A stretch of 64,000 bases of DNA from Roseiarcus sp963835215 (GTDB lineage Bacteria > Pseudomonadota > Alphaproteobacteria > Rhizobiales > Beijerinckiaceae): the NCBI GenBank assembly GCA_963835215.1, contig CAWIES010000004.1, forward strand, positions 372,001-436,000. Direction: 5' to 3'. The notes under the pieces are model-generated. The model was not told the origin of the DNA and did not search any database. It saw only the letters and a list, made by a program, of their open reading frames with translations. Shown piece by piece: positions 17,361-27,126 of the stretch (position 1 is its first letter; every line of letters begins with the position of its first letter). A program made the translations under genes and the position numbers.

Positions 17361-17819
17361 TCATGCGATCGGGATTGCGGTCATGCGGCCGCGCTCGGCG
17401 AGGCTCTTTAAGAGACGCTCCAGCGTTTGCCGCTCCTGTGCGCTGAGGCCGTCGAAGAATTCGGCGTCGTTGCGGTCGGCGAGCGCTGCGAGATGGGGGA
17501 CAAGGTCGCCGCCGCGCTTCGTCAGCGCCAGCGTCTGGGCGCGGCCGTCCTTCGCGCTCGCCTCGCGCGTGACCAATGACTTGGCGATCAAACGGTCGGC
17601 GAGCTTGGTGATCGCGCCCCGCGTCATGCCCATCTCGTCGGCGAGCCGGCTCGGGGGCGTCGGCGCCTTGGCGTAGAGGGCGCGCATCAGGCTCCATTCG
17701 GCGACCGTCACCTGCTTGCCCGCCAGCTTGGCCGCGAAGGCATGGGAGACGTGGTTGGAGACCATGCGCAGCCAGAAGCCGAGATGGGTGGTGAGATCGG
17801 ATACGGAGGATGGCGACAT
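17361..17819 (-). CDS. MarR-family transcriptional regulator
   Basis: 152-aa winged-helix regulator. Core motifs: PPSRLADEMGMTRGAITKLA, DRLIAKSLVTREASAKDGRA and QTLALTKRGGDLV (about residues 55-110). It heads a two-gene unit with the DUF1398 gene. A perfect 12-bp inverted repeat begins 14 bp upstream of its ATG (17834-17871), the natural place for autorepression. Signal unknown; DUF1398 gives no hint of a substrate. Confidence 0.87.
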   Translation of the reverse strand: MSPSSVSDLTTHLGFWLRMVSNHVSHAFAAKLAGKQVTVAEWSLMRALYAKAPTPPSRLADEMGMTRGAITKLADRLIAKSLVTREASAKDGRAQTLALTKRGGDLVPHLAALADRNDAEFFDGLSAQERQTLERLLKSLAERGRMTAIPIA

Positions 17820-17833
17820 AGCGGCCTCATTGA

Positions 17834-17871
17834 TTGACTAGGAAACTACATCAATATGATTTCCTAGTCAA
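17834..17871. promoter_or_regulatory. Perfect 12-bp inverted repeat, probable MarR operator
   Basis: TTGACTAGGAAA (17834-17845) and TTTCCTAGTCAA (17860-17871) are exact inverse copies separated by 14 bp. The element is immediately upstream of the leftward MarR gene. Each arm contains TTGACT, which may also act as a -35 element, so repressor binding would block the promoter. Confidence 0.65.
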
Positions 17872-17992
17872 CCACTCATCGCCGCGATGGGAACCGGCCG
17901 TCGCTGGAGGGAAGAAAAGCGCCGTGCAGGCCGTTGAATATAAACAATCCCGCGCAACAACAGCGCCCTCGCGCCACGGCCGTCGCCGGCGC

Positions 17993-18814
17993 TCACGCCT
18001 CGCGCAACGTCACCCGCAGCGGCACGTGGTCCGAGGCCTTTTCGCGCCCGCGCATCTCCTTGTCGATGGCGACGCTCGCCAGCCGGTCGGCGGCCTGCGG
18101 CGAGAGCAGCACGTGATCGATGCGGATGCCGTTGTTGCGCTGCCAGCCGCCCGCTTGATAGTCCCAGAACGTGTAGAGGCCGGCGTCGTCGCTGACGGCG
18201 CGCAGCGCGTCGGTGAAGCCGAGCGCCATCAGCTCGCGGAACTTGGCGCGGGTCTCAGGCAAATAGAGCGCGTCCTGCGTCCATTGCTCGGGATGGGCGG
18301 CGTCGCGCGGCTCGGGGATGACATTGAAATCGCCCGCCAGCGCCAACGGCTCTTCAAGCTTCAACAGCCCGCGCGCATGACGGATCAGCCGCTCCATGAA
18401 GGCGAGTTTGTAATCGTATTTCTCGCCCGGCGCCGGATTGCCGTTGGGCAGATAGATGCAGGCGAGCCGCAGCGCGCCGCGCTCCATCGGAATGACCGCC
18501 TCGATGTAGCGCGATTGCTCGTCGCTGGAATCGCCCGGCAGCCCGCGCTCGACCTCGAAGGGCCGCTTGGCGAGAATGGCGACGCCGTTAAAACCCTTCT
18601 GTCCGTGGGTCGCGACGTTGTAGCCAAGGTCCTCGATCTCGGCGCGCGGGAAGGCCTCGTCGACGCATTTGATCTCCTGCAGGCACAGCGCCTCGGGGCT
18701 CTGCTGCTTGAGATAGTCGATGAGATGCGGCAAGCGCTGGCGCACCGAATTGACGTTCCAGGTGGCGATGATCAGGACGCGGGCTCCAGGATTTGGACTC
18801 CGAAGTTCGCTCAT
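17993..18814 (-). CDS. xthA: Exodeoxyribonuclease III
   Basis: AP endonuclease / 3'-5' exonuclease of base excision repair, 273 aa. EEP-fold motifs: IIATWNVNSVRQRLPHLIDY (catalytic Asn), CLQEIKCVDEAFP (metal Glu), IYLPNGNPAPGEKYDYKLAF, LALAGDFNVIPEPRDAAHPE (Asp/Asn), and the C-terminal RNNGIRIDHVLLSP with KASDHVPL (catalytic Asp-His). Length is normal. The ATG lies 2 bp past the lpxL stop, so it is translated as part of an lpxL-xthA unit. An alternative start would be 12 residues in, at the IIATWNV block. Confidence 0.93.
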   Translation of the reverse strand: MSELRSPNPGARVLIIATWNVNSVRQRLPHLIDYLKQQSPEALCLQEIKCVDEAFPRAEIEDLGYNVATHGQKGFNGVAILAKRPFEVERGLPGDSSDEQSRYIEAVIPMERGALRLACIYLPNGNPAPGEKYDYKLAFMERLIRHARGLLKLEEPLALAGDFNVIPEPRDAAHPEQWTQDALYLPETRAKFRELMALGFTDALRAVSDDAGLYTFWDYQAGGWQRNNGIRIDHVLLSPQAADRLASVAIDKEMRGREKASDHVPLRVTLREA

Positions 18815-18816
18815 GC

Positions 18817-19720
18817 CTAGCGGGTCCGATAGACTTTCTCAATGTCGCCCTGGTGGGCCCAGCGGCGGTGCGCCCACATCCATTGCTCGGGCGTCTCGCG
18901 GACGAATTCCTCGAAGCGCGCCTGCAGCGCCGCGGTCGCCGCCAGCACGTCGGCGTCGCGGTCCTCGCTGACCGGGACCACGACCGGTTCGATGTTCATG
19001 ACGAAATGCACGCCGCCGACGCGCTTGACGCGCACGGCGTAGAGCGGAAGTCCGGCGACCCGCGCGAGGAAAGCGGGGAAGGGGTTGGACTGGGCAGGGT
19101 GGCCGAAGAAGGGAACGTCGACGCCGCGGCCCTCGCGCAAGTCGGCGACGAAGCAGGTGCAGCCCCCGGCGCGCGCCAGCCTGAGCAACGTGCGCGAGGT
19201 CGCCGCCGACTTGTCGAACAGTCCACCGGGAAAAATCGCGCGGCGCTTCTCGTAGGTCCAGCGGTCGACCAACGGATTGGTGAGGGCCTGATAGACGCCA
19301 GCGAGCGACAGCTGGTAGCGCAGGCCCGCCTGCGCGGCGAGCTCCCAGTTGCCCAAGTGCAGCGTGCAGACGACGAACGGTCCGCTCTTGACGATCGCCG
19401 CGAACTTGTCGGGCTGCTCGATCGTGACGCGCTCTTGCGCGAAGATTTGCGGCAGATGGAAGAACTCGGCGAAGGTGCGCCCGAGATTGTCCCACATGGC
19501 GATCGAGGATGCGCTCGCGCTCGGCGAAGCTCATGTCGGGAAACGCCATCGCCAGGCCTTCGTGCGCGCGCTGCTGGCGCGCAAGCCACGGCGCGATCAG
19601 CCGCCAGATCAGGCCCGAGGCGGCGGAGGCAAAATCGAGCGGCAGCGCGCCGCCGATTCCCGCGACAAGGCGGAACAGGACGTATTCAATGCGGATGCGC
19701 ACTCGCGCGAAAAGACCCAT
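18817..19720 (-). CDS. lpxL: Lipid A biosynthesis acyltransferase (LpxL/HtrB family), one frameshift
   Basis: Inner-membrane acyltransferase adding a secondary acyl chain to lipid A; about 300 aa. The N-terminal anchor is YVLFRLVAGIGGALPLDFAS. After the break: MWDNLGRTFAEFFHLPQIF, the catalytic H-x5-E block CTLHLGNWELAAQAG, and the conserved FGHPAQSNPFPAFLAR and PEQWMWAHRRW. One extra base near 19498 separates the first 75 residues from the rest; its removal reads ERERILDRMWDNLG. Which acyl chain is transferred cannot be told from sequence. Overlaps nothing and runs into xthA. Confidence 0.87.
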
Positions 19721-19881
19721 GGGTCCAGCGTTCCCCTTGGCCCATGGCAGGGCCGGGCGGCTATCGCGCGCGTGCGGGCGGCGCCGTCAAGAGCGGCCCA
19801 ACCGACAATTGGCCTTGTGGTCCGCTCGGCGCGGCGTGATAATTCCTGCCAAACAGCCATGCGTTAAGGGGAGAAGCGACC

Positions 19882-21245
19882 ATGGGCGAGCGCGTCAAAT
19901 ACGAGATGGGCGAAGAGCGGATTCCCCGCGTTTGGTACAACATCGCCGCCGATTTGCCTCCCGCGCCCCCCGTGCTTCATCCCGGCACCGGCAAGCCGAT
20001 CGGCCCCGCCGATCTCGCGCCGCTGTTTCCGATGGCGCTGATCGGCCAGGAAGTCTCGACCGAGCGCGAGATCGAGATCCCAGATCCGGTGCGCGAGATC
20101 TACCGCATGTGGCGCCCTACGCCGCTCTACCGTGCGCGCCGACTGGAAAAGCAGCTCGGCACGACCGCGCGCATTTTCTACAAATACGAGGGCGTCAGCC
20201 CGGCCGGCAGCCACAAGCCCAACACCGCCGTCGCGCAGGCGTTCTACAACAAGCAGGAAGGCGTCAAGAAGCTCTCGACCGAGACCGGGGCAGGGCAGTG
20301 GGGCTCCTCGCTCGCCTTCGCCGGCGCGCTGTTCGGCCTCGAGGTCAAAGTCTACATGGTCAGGGTCTCCTACGATCAGAAGCCCTATCGGCGGGCGCTG
20401 ATGGAGACCTACGGCGCCACCTGCGTCGCCAGCCCGAGCAACGAGACCGCGTCGGGGCGCGCGATCCTTGCGAGCTCGCCCAATTCCCCGGGCAGCCTCG
20501 GCATCGCCATTTCCGAAGCGGTCGAGGTTGCCGCTCAGAGCGACGACACCAAATATTCGCTCGGCAGCGTGCTCAACCACGTGCTCTTGCATCAGACGGT
20601 GATCGGTCAGGAAGCGATCGAGCAGATGGAGGCGGCGGGCGCCTATCCCGACATCGTCATCGGCTGCGCCGGCGGCGGCATCGAATTTCGCCGGCATCGC
20701 CTTCCCGTTTCTCGGCAAGAAGCTGCGCGAGAAGCGCAACGTGCGCATCATCGCGGTCGAGCCTGCGGCCTGCCCGACGATGACGCGCGGGCGCTACGCC
20801 TTCGATTTCGGCGACACCGGCCATCTGACGCCGCTGGTCAAGATGCACACGCTCGGCTCCGCCTTCATCCCGCCCGGCTTCCACGCAGGCGGCCTGCGCT
20901 ATCACGGCATGTCGCCGCTGGTCAGCCACTGCCTGAACCTCGGCCTGATCGAGGCGCGCGCCTATCACCAGAATCCGTGTTTCGAGGCGGGCGTGCATGT
21001 TCGCCCGCACCGAGGGCATCGTGCCGGCGCCGGAATCGAACCACGCGGTGCGCGCGGCGATCGACGAGGCGCTAAAGGCGCGCGAAGAGGGCACGTCGCC
21101 GACGATCCTCTTCAACCTATCCGGTCACGGCCATTTCGACATGCAGGCCTACACCGATTATTTCGCCGGCAAGCTCGTCGATCAGGACTACGACCCGGCG
21201 GCGCTGCAAGCCTCGCTCGCCCAATTGCCGACGGCGGCGGAGTAG
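19882..21245 (+). CDS. trpB: Tryptophan synthase beta chain, TrpB2 type, two frameshifts
   Basis: PLP enzyme condensing indole with serine; about 454 aa after repair, the length of the TrpB2 subfamily, longer than classical TrpB (about 400). PLP Lys is in YEGVSPAGSHKPNTAVAQAF; other blocks are STETGAGQWGSSLAFAGALF, TKYSLGSVLNHVLLHQTVIG, the phosphate loop GCAGGGSNFAGIAFP and the Ser motif GIVPAPESNHAV. Extra bases near 20680 and 20996 break the frame; deleting each restores conserved sequence exactly. No trpA or trpF follows; it stands alone, as TrpB2 often does. TrpB2 may act as indole salvage or stand-alone synthase. Confidence 0.88.
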
Positions 21246-21421
21246 CAGTTTTCGGCGCGGCGGCAAGCCGCGCCGGCCAAGCCCTGGCTGGAGAAAACCG
21301 TGCACGAGCAGGGCGTTCGGGGCAGGCAGGCATGGTCTGAGGGCATGTGCGTTTGCCTCGCGGCGCGCCCATGCTATCAAGCCGCGCCGCGGCGAACCGC
21401 CGCCCCTTGCCAGAGGCCCGA

Positions 21422-22078
21422 ATGTCGCCTTTTAGCCGCCGCGCTTTTCTCGCCGTCTCGATGATCGCGCTCGCCCTGCCGGCCCTCGCGGAGGACGACG
21501 CCAAGAGCGATTCCAAGAGCGACGCCCCGAGCGACGCTAAGAACACGCTGATCCTGACCACCAAGCACGGCAAGGTCGTCATTCATCTCAGGCCCGATCT
21601 CGCGCCCAAGCACGTCGCGCAGATCAAGACGCTGGTGAAGCGCAAGTTCTACGACGGGCTCACCTTCCATCGGGTCATTCCCGGCTTCATGGCGCAGACC
21701 GGCGACCCGAAGGGCGACGGCTCGGGCGGGTCCGACCTCCCCAACATTCCGGCCGAATTCAGCGACGCGCATTTCAAGCGCGGCGCCGTCGGCATGGCGC
21801 GCTCGCAAGACCCCGACTCGGCCAATTCGCAGTTCTTCATTTGCCTCGGCGACGCTGAATTTCTCGATGGCAAATACACCGCCTTCGGCGACGTCGTCTC
21901 GGGCATGGACGTCGTCGACCAGATCAAGGCCGGCACGCAGGACAACAACGGCGCGGTCGACAACCCCGACAAGATCGTAACCTTGCGTCTGGCCGGCGGC
22001 GACAAGGCCAAGCCGAAGCCGAAGGCGACCGATGCGCCCGCCGCCGATCCAGCCGCCCCGCCGACCGGCCAAGACTGA
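21422..22078 (+). CDS. ppiA: Periplasmic cyclophilin-type peptidyl-prolyl isomerase
   Basis: 218-aa cyclophilin with a Tat-like or Sec signal peptide (MSPFSRRAFLAVSMIALALPALA) followed by a Lys/Ser/Asp linker. The cyclophilin fold shows FYDGLTFHRVIPGFMAQTGD (catalytic Arg in FHRV), GSGGSDLPNIPAEF and ARSQDPDSANSQFFICLGD. The C-terminal tail is Pro/Ala/Lys-rich. I start at ATG 21422, because the frame upstream lacks a signal sequence. The stop lies in the first of four 14-bp tandem repeats. Paired with a cytoplasmic cyclophilin downstream and queA-tgt, a usual Rhizobiales order. Confidence 0.87.
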   Translation: MSPFSRRAFLAVSMIALALPALAEDDAKSDSKSDAPSDAKNTLILTTKHGKVVIHLRPDLAPKHVAQIKTLVKRKFYDGLTFHRVIPGFMAQTGDPKGDGSGGSDLPNIPAEFSDAHFKRGAVGMARSQDPDSANSQFFICLGDAEFLDGKYTAFGDVVSGMDVVDQIKAGTQDNNGAVDNPDKIVTLRLAGGDKAKPKPKATDAPAADPAAPPTGQD

Positions 22079-22122
22079 ACGGCCAAGACTGAACCGCGAA
22101 GACTGAGCCGCGAAGACTGACC
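22067..22122. repeat. Four tandem 14-bp repeats over the ppiA stop
   Basis: Units GGCCAAGACTGAAC (22067, 22081) and CGCGAAGACTGANC (22095, 22109) follow one another without gaps. Each contains GACTGA. As 14 is not a multiple of 3, the TGAs fall in all three frames. Confidence 0.85.
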
Positions 22123-22175
22123 GCCTTACATTCGAGAGCGACGGTCCTTAACTCTAAGCGCAAAGGAGCGCGATT

Positions 22176-22631
22176 TTGAGCAATTCTGAAAACACTCTCA
22201 CACTCGAGACCAGCAAAGGCCCGGTGGTGATCGAGATGCTTCCCGATCTTGCGCCCGGCCATGTCGCGCACATCAAGAAGCTGGTCGGCGAAGGCTTCTA
22301 CGACGGGCTGGTCTTTCACCGCGTCATCGACGGCTTCATGGCGCAGACCGGCTGTCCCAAAGGCACCGGCACGGGCGGGTCGAAGTATCCCGACCTGAAG
22401 GCCGAGTTCAACGACATGCCCCACGTGCGCGGCACGGTGTCGATGGCGCGGGCGCAGAGCCCGAATTCCGCGAATTCGCAGTTCTTCATCTGCTTCGACG
22501 ACGCGAGCTTCCTCGACCACAAATATACGGCGTGGGGCAAGGTCGTCTCGGGCATGGAGAACGTCGACAAGATCAAGCGCGGCGAGCCAGTGCGCGATCC
22601 CGACAAGATCGTCAAAGCGACGCTGGGCTGA
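22176..22631 (+). CDS. ppiB: Cytoplasmic cyclophilin-type peptidyl-prolyl isomerase
   Basis: 151-aa cyclophilin without signal peptide. Motifs: FYDGLVFHRVIDGFMAQTGC, PKGTGTGGSKYPDLKAEF, MARAQSPNSANSQFFICFDD and YTAWGKVVSGMENVDKI. TTG start at 22176 is supported by AAAGGAG 8 bp upstream and by the start of homology; no ATG fits. It is very similar to the periplasmic paralogue just upstream, so the pair probably arose by duplication with gain of an export signal. Followed by an intergenic repeat and queA. Confidence 0.9.
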   Translation: MSNSENTLTLETSKGPVVIEMLPDLAPGHVAHIKKLVGEGFYDGLVFHRVIDGFMAQTGCPKGTGTGGSKYPDLKAEFNDMPHVRGTVSMARAQSPNSANSQFFICFDDASFLDHKYTAWGKVVSGMENVDKIKRGEPVRDPDKIVKATLG

Positions 22632-22637
22632 ACAAAT

Positions 22638-22732
22638 CCCCTCTCCCGCGGAGCGGGAGAGGGCCAGGGTGAGGGCGGGAGATCCCTCATCCGGCCGCTT
22701 CGGGCCACCTTCTCCCGCAAAGCGGGAGAAGA
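22638..22732. repeat. CTCTCCCGC...GCGGGAGAG intergenic repeat (copy 1)
   Basis: Two hairpins: CCCTCTCCCGC-GGA-GCGGGAGAGGG (about 22639-22663) and CTTCTCCCGC-AAA-GCGGGAGAAG (22709-22732). Between them is CCCTCATCCGGCCGCTTCGG. The same modules recur in inverse order at 30266-30360. Widespread dispersed repeat of GC-rich proteobacteria. Confidence 0.8.
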
Positions 22733-22738
22733 GATTCT

Positions 22739-23825
22739 TTGCGCGTCGATCTCTTCGATTTCGATCTGCCTCCAGAGCGCATCGCGCTGACGCCCGCTTC
22801 GCCGCGCGATGCGGCGCGGTTGCTGGTCGTCGCGCCGGAGGGGGCGCTCGAGGACGCGCATATCTTCGATCTGCCGCGCTTCATCCGGCCTGGCGACGCG
22901 GTGGTCGTCAACGACACGCGCGTCATCGCCGCGCGGCTCGATGGGATACGCATGCGCGGCGAGGCTGTCGCCGCGATCGAGGCGACGCTGATCAAGCGCC
23001 TCGACGCCAGCCGCTGGCGGGCGCTGGTGCGCCCGGCCAAGAAGCTCAAGGTCGGCGAGCGCATTCGCTTTGGCGAGACGCGCGAAAGCTCGGCCTGCCT
23101 GCTGGGCGCGCTCGACGCGGAGGTCGAGGCCAAAGGCGAGGCGGGCGAGGTGACGCTGGCCTTCGCCTTCTCCGGCGCCGCGCTCGATGAAGCGATCGAG
23201 CGCATCGGCGCGCCGCCGCTGCCCCCTTATATCGCCGCCCGCCGGGCGATTTCAACCGCCGATCGCGCGGACTACCAGACGATGTTCGCGCGCGAGGAGG
23301 GCGCGGTCGCCGCGCCGACCGCGGGCCTGCATTTCACCCCCGAACTGCGCGCGCGGGTCGAGGCGGCGGGCGCGCGGCTGTTCTCGCTGACGCTGCATGT
23401 CGGCGCCGGCACGTTCCTGCCGGTGAAGAGCGACGACACCGCGAGCCACGAGATGCATGCCGAATGGGGCCGGCTCGACGCTGCGACCGCCGAGGCGCTC
23501 AACGCAGACGCGCACGCGCGGCGGGCGCATCGTCGCGGTCGGCACCACGTCGGCGCGCCTGCTTGAAAGCGCCGCCGGCGAAGACGGCCAGCTTCGCGCC
23601 TTCGAGGGCGAGACGGCGATCTTCATCACGCCGGGCTATCGTTTTCGCGCCGTCGACGTGCTGCTGACCAATTTCCATCTGCCGCGCTCGACGCTGTTCA
23701 TGCTGGTCACCGCCTTCAGCGGCCTTGAGACGATGCGGGCCGCCTATGCGCATGCGATCGCCGCCGGCTATCGTTTCTATTCCTATGGCGACGCCTGCCT
23801 GCTCTTTTCGCCGGGGCGCCGATGA
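22739..23825 (+). CDS. queA: S-adenosylmethionine:tRNA ribosyltransferase-isomerase, one frameshift
   Basis: Adds the cyclopentene-precursor moiety to preQ1-tRNA in queuosine synthesis. About 361 aa after repair. Blocks: MRVDLFDFDLPPERIALTPA, GDAVVVNDTRVIAARL, AAPTAGLHFTPELRARVEAA, LHVGAGTFLPVKSDD, then after the break RIVAVGTTSARLLESA and YRFRAVDVLLTNFHLPRSTL. One extra base lies somewhere in 23507-23520. TTG start at 22739 fits the homology. The stop overlaps the tgt start (ATGA), so queA and tgt are translationally coupled. Confidence 0.88.
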
Positions 23826-25030
23826 GCGACGCATTTTCCTTCTCCCTCCACGCGAGCGACGGCGCGGCGCGCACCGGCGTCATCGCGACGCCGCGCGGGA
23901 CGATCCGCACGCCGGCCTTCATGCCGGTCGGCACCGCGGCGACGGTCAAGGCGATGTATCCGGGCGAAGTGCGCGCGCTCGGCGCCGACGTCGTGCTCGC
24001 CAACACCTATCATCTGATGCTGGCGCCAGGCGCCGAGCGGATCGCCAGGCTCGGCGGCCTGCACAAGTTCATGAACTGGCCGCACCCGATCCTCACCGAT
24101 TCCGGCGGCTTCCAGGTGATGAGCCTCGCCAAGCTGCGCAAGCTCGACGAGCGCGGCGTCGTCTTCCAGTCGCATATCGACGGCTCGCGCCACGAACTGA
24201 CGCCCGAGCGCGCGATGGAGATCCAGCGCCTGCTCGGCTCCGACATCCAGATGCAGCTCGACGAATGCGTGCGCCTGCCCTGCCCGTACGAGGAAGCCGA
24301 GCGCGCGATGCGGCTGTCGCTGCGCTGGGCGGAGCGCTCGCAAGCGCGGCGTTCGGCGCGCAGCCGGGCCGCGCGATCTTCGGCATCGTTCAGGGCGGCG
24401 ACGAGCCGGACGCTGCGCAGCGAGAGCGCGCGCGAGCTCGTCGCGCATGGATTTCGACGGCTACGCGATCGGCGGCCTGGCGGTCGGCGAGCCGCAGGCG
24501 GTGATGCTCGAGATGATCGAGACGGTCGAGCCCGATCTGCCGGCGGACAAGCCGCGCTATCTGATGGGCGTCGGCACGCCCGACGATCTGCTGCAGGCCC
24601 TGTCGCGCGGCGTCGACATGTTCGATTGCGTGATGCCGACGCGCGCCGGCCGGCACGGCATGGTCTTCACGCGGCGCGGCCGCATGAATCTGCGCAACGC
24701 GCGCTTCGCCGACGATCCGCGCCCGATCGACGAGGCTTCATCCGCGCCCGCCGGCGCGCGACTTTTCGCGCGCCTACTGGCGCCATCTCGTCAAGTCGGG
24801 CGAAATCCTCGCCATGATGGCGCTGACGGCGGTCAATCTCGCCTATTATCAGGACCTGATGGCCGGAGCGCGCGCGCGCGATCGCCGAGCGGCGGCTCGG
24901 CGACTACATTGCCGAAGTCAAGGCGGGTTGGGACGAGGGCGAAAAGACAGGCGCCGAAAAACAGGCGGCGACTAACGAAAAAGCAAGGCGGGGAGTTTCC
25001 CACGCCTTGCTCCTCTCACTCTGTCCCTGA
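23822..25030 (+). CDS. tgt: tRNA-guanine transglycosylase, six frameshifts; zinc ligands not found
   Basis: Exchanges guanine-34 for preQ1 in queuosine tRNAs; about 402 aa after repair. Blocks: RTPAFMPVGTAATVKAMYPG, ILTDSGGFQVMSLAKLRKL with the catalytic-site Asp, IFGIVQGGDEPD, MDFDGYAIGGLAVGEPQAVM, GVDMFDCVMPTRAGRHGMVF. Extra bases near 24341, 24345, 24412, 24446, between 24738 and 24765, and near 24875. The usual zinc site (CxCxxC plus the His of a HNL motif) is absent: there is no TG dinucleotide in the stretch that should code for the Cys residues, and the His position reads TAVNLAYYQDL. A 25-residue C-terminal tail ends at 25030. Confidence 0.85.
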
Positions 25031-25415
25031 ATTGCGAGCCTGATCTCTTGCGTTCTGTCGCCGCTTATGCGGCGCGCGCTTTGTCAACCGGTTAAGCTCC
25101 CCGTCCTCCCACAGACTCGGCACTTCCGTCGCCACTGATCAGGGCGGCGGCCTCCTTTTCACGAGGGGGAATTGTTAGTAGGAAAATCCTGGCCACTGTC
25201 ACCATCCCTGGGCTGGCCTGCAAATACAAATTTTTGCTTGCCGAGAATCGGTCATTCGGCCTGTTCTAGCGACAAATCGTTCCGGGGCCGGTCCGACAAT
25301 TGCTCGTCAGCGTCGGCGATAATCGGCGCCGCCGTCTTTCGTCCGCCACGACCTTGGCGTATTGAGCCCGCCTGCAGCGCGCCGCGCGTCGTCGCATCGA
25401 GTCGCGAGGAGCCGA
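25031..25415. other. Intergenic region upstream of eno, no gene seen
   Basis: Only short frames without family features. An AT-richer patch around 25175-25250 (GGAAAATCC, AAATACAAATTTTTGC) is the most likely promoter zone for eno, but I could not fix -35/-10 elements. AGGAG at 25407-25411 is the eno ribosome binding site. Confidence 0.5.
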
Positions 25416-26701
25416 ATGACCGCCATCATCGACATCGTCGCCCGCGAAATTCTCGACAGCCGCGGCAACCCGACCGTCGAGGTCGACGTCACGCTCGAGG
25501 ACGGCTCGATGGGCCGCGCCGCCGTGCCCTCCGGCGCCTCGACCGGCGCGCACGAAGCGGTCGAACTGCGCGACGGCGACAAGAGCCGCTACGGCGGCAA
25601 GGGCGTCATGAAGGCGGTCGAGGCGGTCAACCGCGACATTTTCGATGCGATCTCCGGCTTCGAGGCCGAGGACCAGGTCAAGATCGACGAGACGATGATC
25701 GCGCTCGACGGCACGCCGAACAAGGCCAAGCTCGGCGCCAACGCGATCCTCGGCGTCTCGCTCGCGGTCGCCAAGGCGGCGGCCGAGGCCTCCGGCCTGC
25801 CGACTCTACCGCTATGTCGGGGGCACGACGGCGCGCGTGCTGCCGACGCCGATGATGAACATCCTCAATGGCGGCGTGCACGCCGACAATCCGATCGATT
25901 TCCAGGAATTCATGATCATGCCGCTCGGCGCGCCCTCGCTTGAGCGAGGCGGTGCGCTGGGGCTCGCGAAGTGTTCCACACGCTGAAGGCCGCGCTCAAG
26001 AAGGCCGGCCTCAACACCAACGTCGGCGACGAGGGCGGCTTTGCCCCCAACCTGCCCTCGGCCGAAGCCGCGCTCGACTTCTGCGTCAAGGCGATCGAGG
26101 CGGCCGGCTTCAAGCCGGGCGAGGACATCGCGCTCGGCCTCGACTGCGCTGCGACCGAGTTCTTCAAGGACGGCGCCTATGTCTATTCCGGCGAGGGCAA
26201 GACGCGCTCGATCGAGGAGCAGGTCGCCTATCTCGCCAAGCTCGCCGACGCCTATCCGATCGTCTCGATCGAGGACGGCATGTCGGAAGACGACTGGGAG
26301 GGCTGGAAGCTGCTGACCGACACGATCGGCAAGACCAAGCCAACTCGTCGGCGACGATCTCTTCGTCACCAATGTCGAGCGCCTGGCGCGCGGCATCAAG
26401 GAAGGCGACGGCCAATTCGATCCTCGTCAAGGTCAACCAGATCGGCTCGCTGACCGAGACGCTCGCCGCCGTCGATATGGCGCACCGCGCCGGCTACACC
26501 GCGGTCATGTCGCACCGCTCCGGCGAGACCGAGGATTCGACCATCGCCGACCTCGCGGTCGCCACCAATTGCGGGCAGATCAAGACCGGCTCGCTCGCCC
26601 GCTCCGACCGACTCGCCAAGTACAACCAGCTCATCCGCATCGAGGAGGAGCTCGGCGACCAGGCCCGCTACGCCGGCTGGGGCGCGCTCAAGGCGCGCTG
26701 A
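25416..26701 (+). CDS. eno: Enolase, five frameshifts
   Basis: Glycolytic 2-phosphoglycerate dehydratase, about 426 aa after repair. Blocks: DIVAREILDSRGNPTVEVDV, ASTGAHEAVELRDGD, LPTPMMNILNGGVHADNPID, NVGDEGGFAPNLPSA, YPIVSIEDGMSEDDWEGW (metal acidic residues), GDDLFVTN, VNQIGSLTETL, MSHRSGETEDSTIADLAVA. Extra bases near 25803, 25942, 25967, 26340 and 26407; deleting each restores the conserved sequence. Enolase is single-copy and essential in most bacteria, which argues that these breaks are not biological. AGGAG precedes ATG 25416. Confidence 0.93.
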
Positions 26702-26766
26702 AGACTTCGCGAGACGCGGCGGCGGCAACCGGAAATTAACCGCGCCGCCGCCATGCTCGCTCCATC

Positions 26767-27093
26767 ATGGCCGTCAGAACGCGCGCCCGCGCGATCCTCA
26801 TTCCGATCCTCTTCTATCTCGTGCTGGGCGCGGCGAGCGCCTGGCTGGTCTGGGGCGCCTCGCAAGGCGATCGCGGCCTTGCGGCCAAGGCGAACGACGA
26901 TGTCGAAGCGGCCGCGCTTAGGGTCGAACTCGCTTCGATCCAGGGCGAGCACGAGCGCTGGCGCCGGCGCGTCGAAGCAATGCGCTCCGAGGCGGTCGAC
27001 CGCGACCTGCTCGACGAAGAAGCCCGCGCGACGCTCGACCGCGTCGGCAAGGACGACGTCGTGATCTTCACCAACCCCGTCAAGGCGAACTGA
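26767..27093 (+). CDS. ftsB: FtsB/DivIC-like septum formation protein
   Basis: Bitopic divisome protein of 108 aa. A short basic N-terminus (MAVRTRARA), one membrane helix (ILIPILFYLVLGAASAWLVW, residues 10-29) and a periplasmic coiled coil (about 45-80: LRVELASIQGEHERWRRRVE), then the C-terminal motif DLLDEEARATLDRVGKDDVV. FtsB binds FtsL and FtsQ. It sits 65 bp after eno, a conserved pairing; in many Rhizobiales the pdh genes follow, but here they do not. Confidence 0.88.
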   Translation: MAVRTRARAILIPILFYLVLGAASAWLVWGASQGDRGLAAKANDDVEAAALRVELASIQGEHERWRRRVEAMRSEAVDRDLLDEEARATLDRVGKDDVVIFTNPVKAN

Positions 27094-27126
27094 GCCTGGC
27101 GTTCTTCGCGTCAAGCGCGAGATTGA

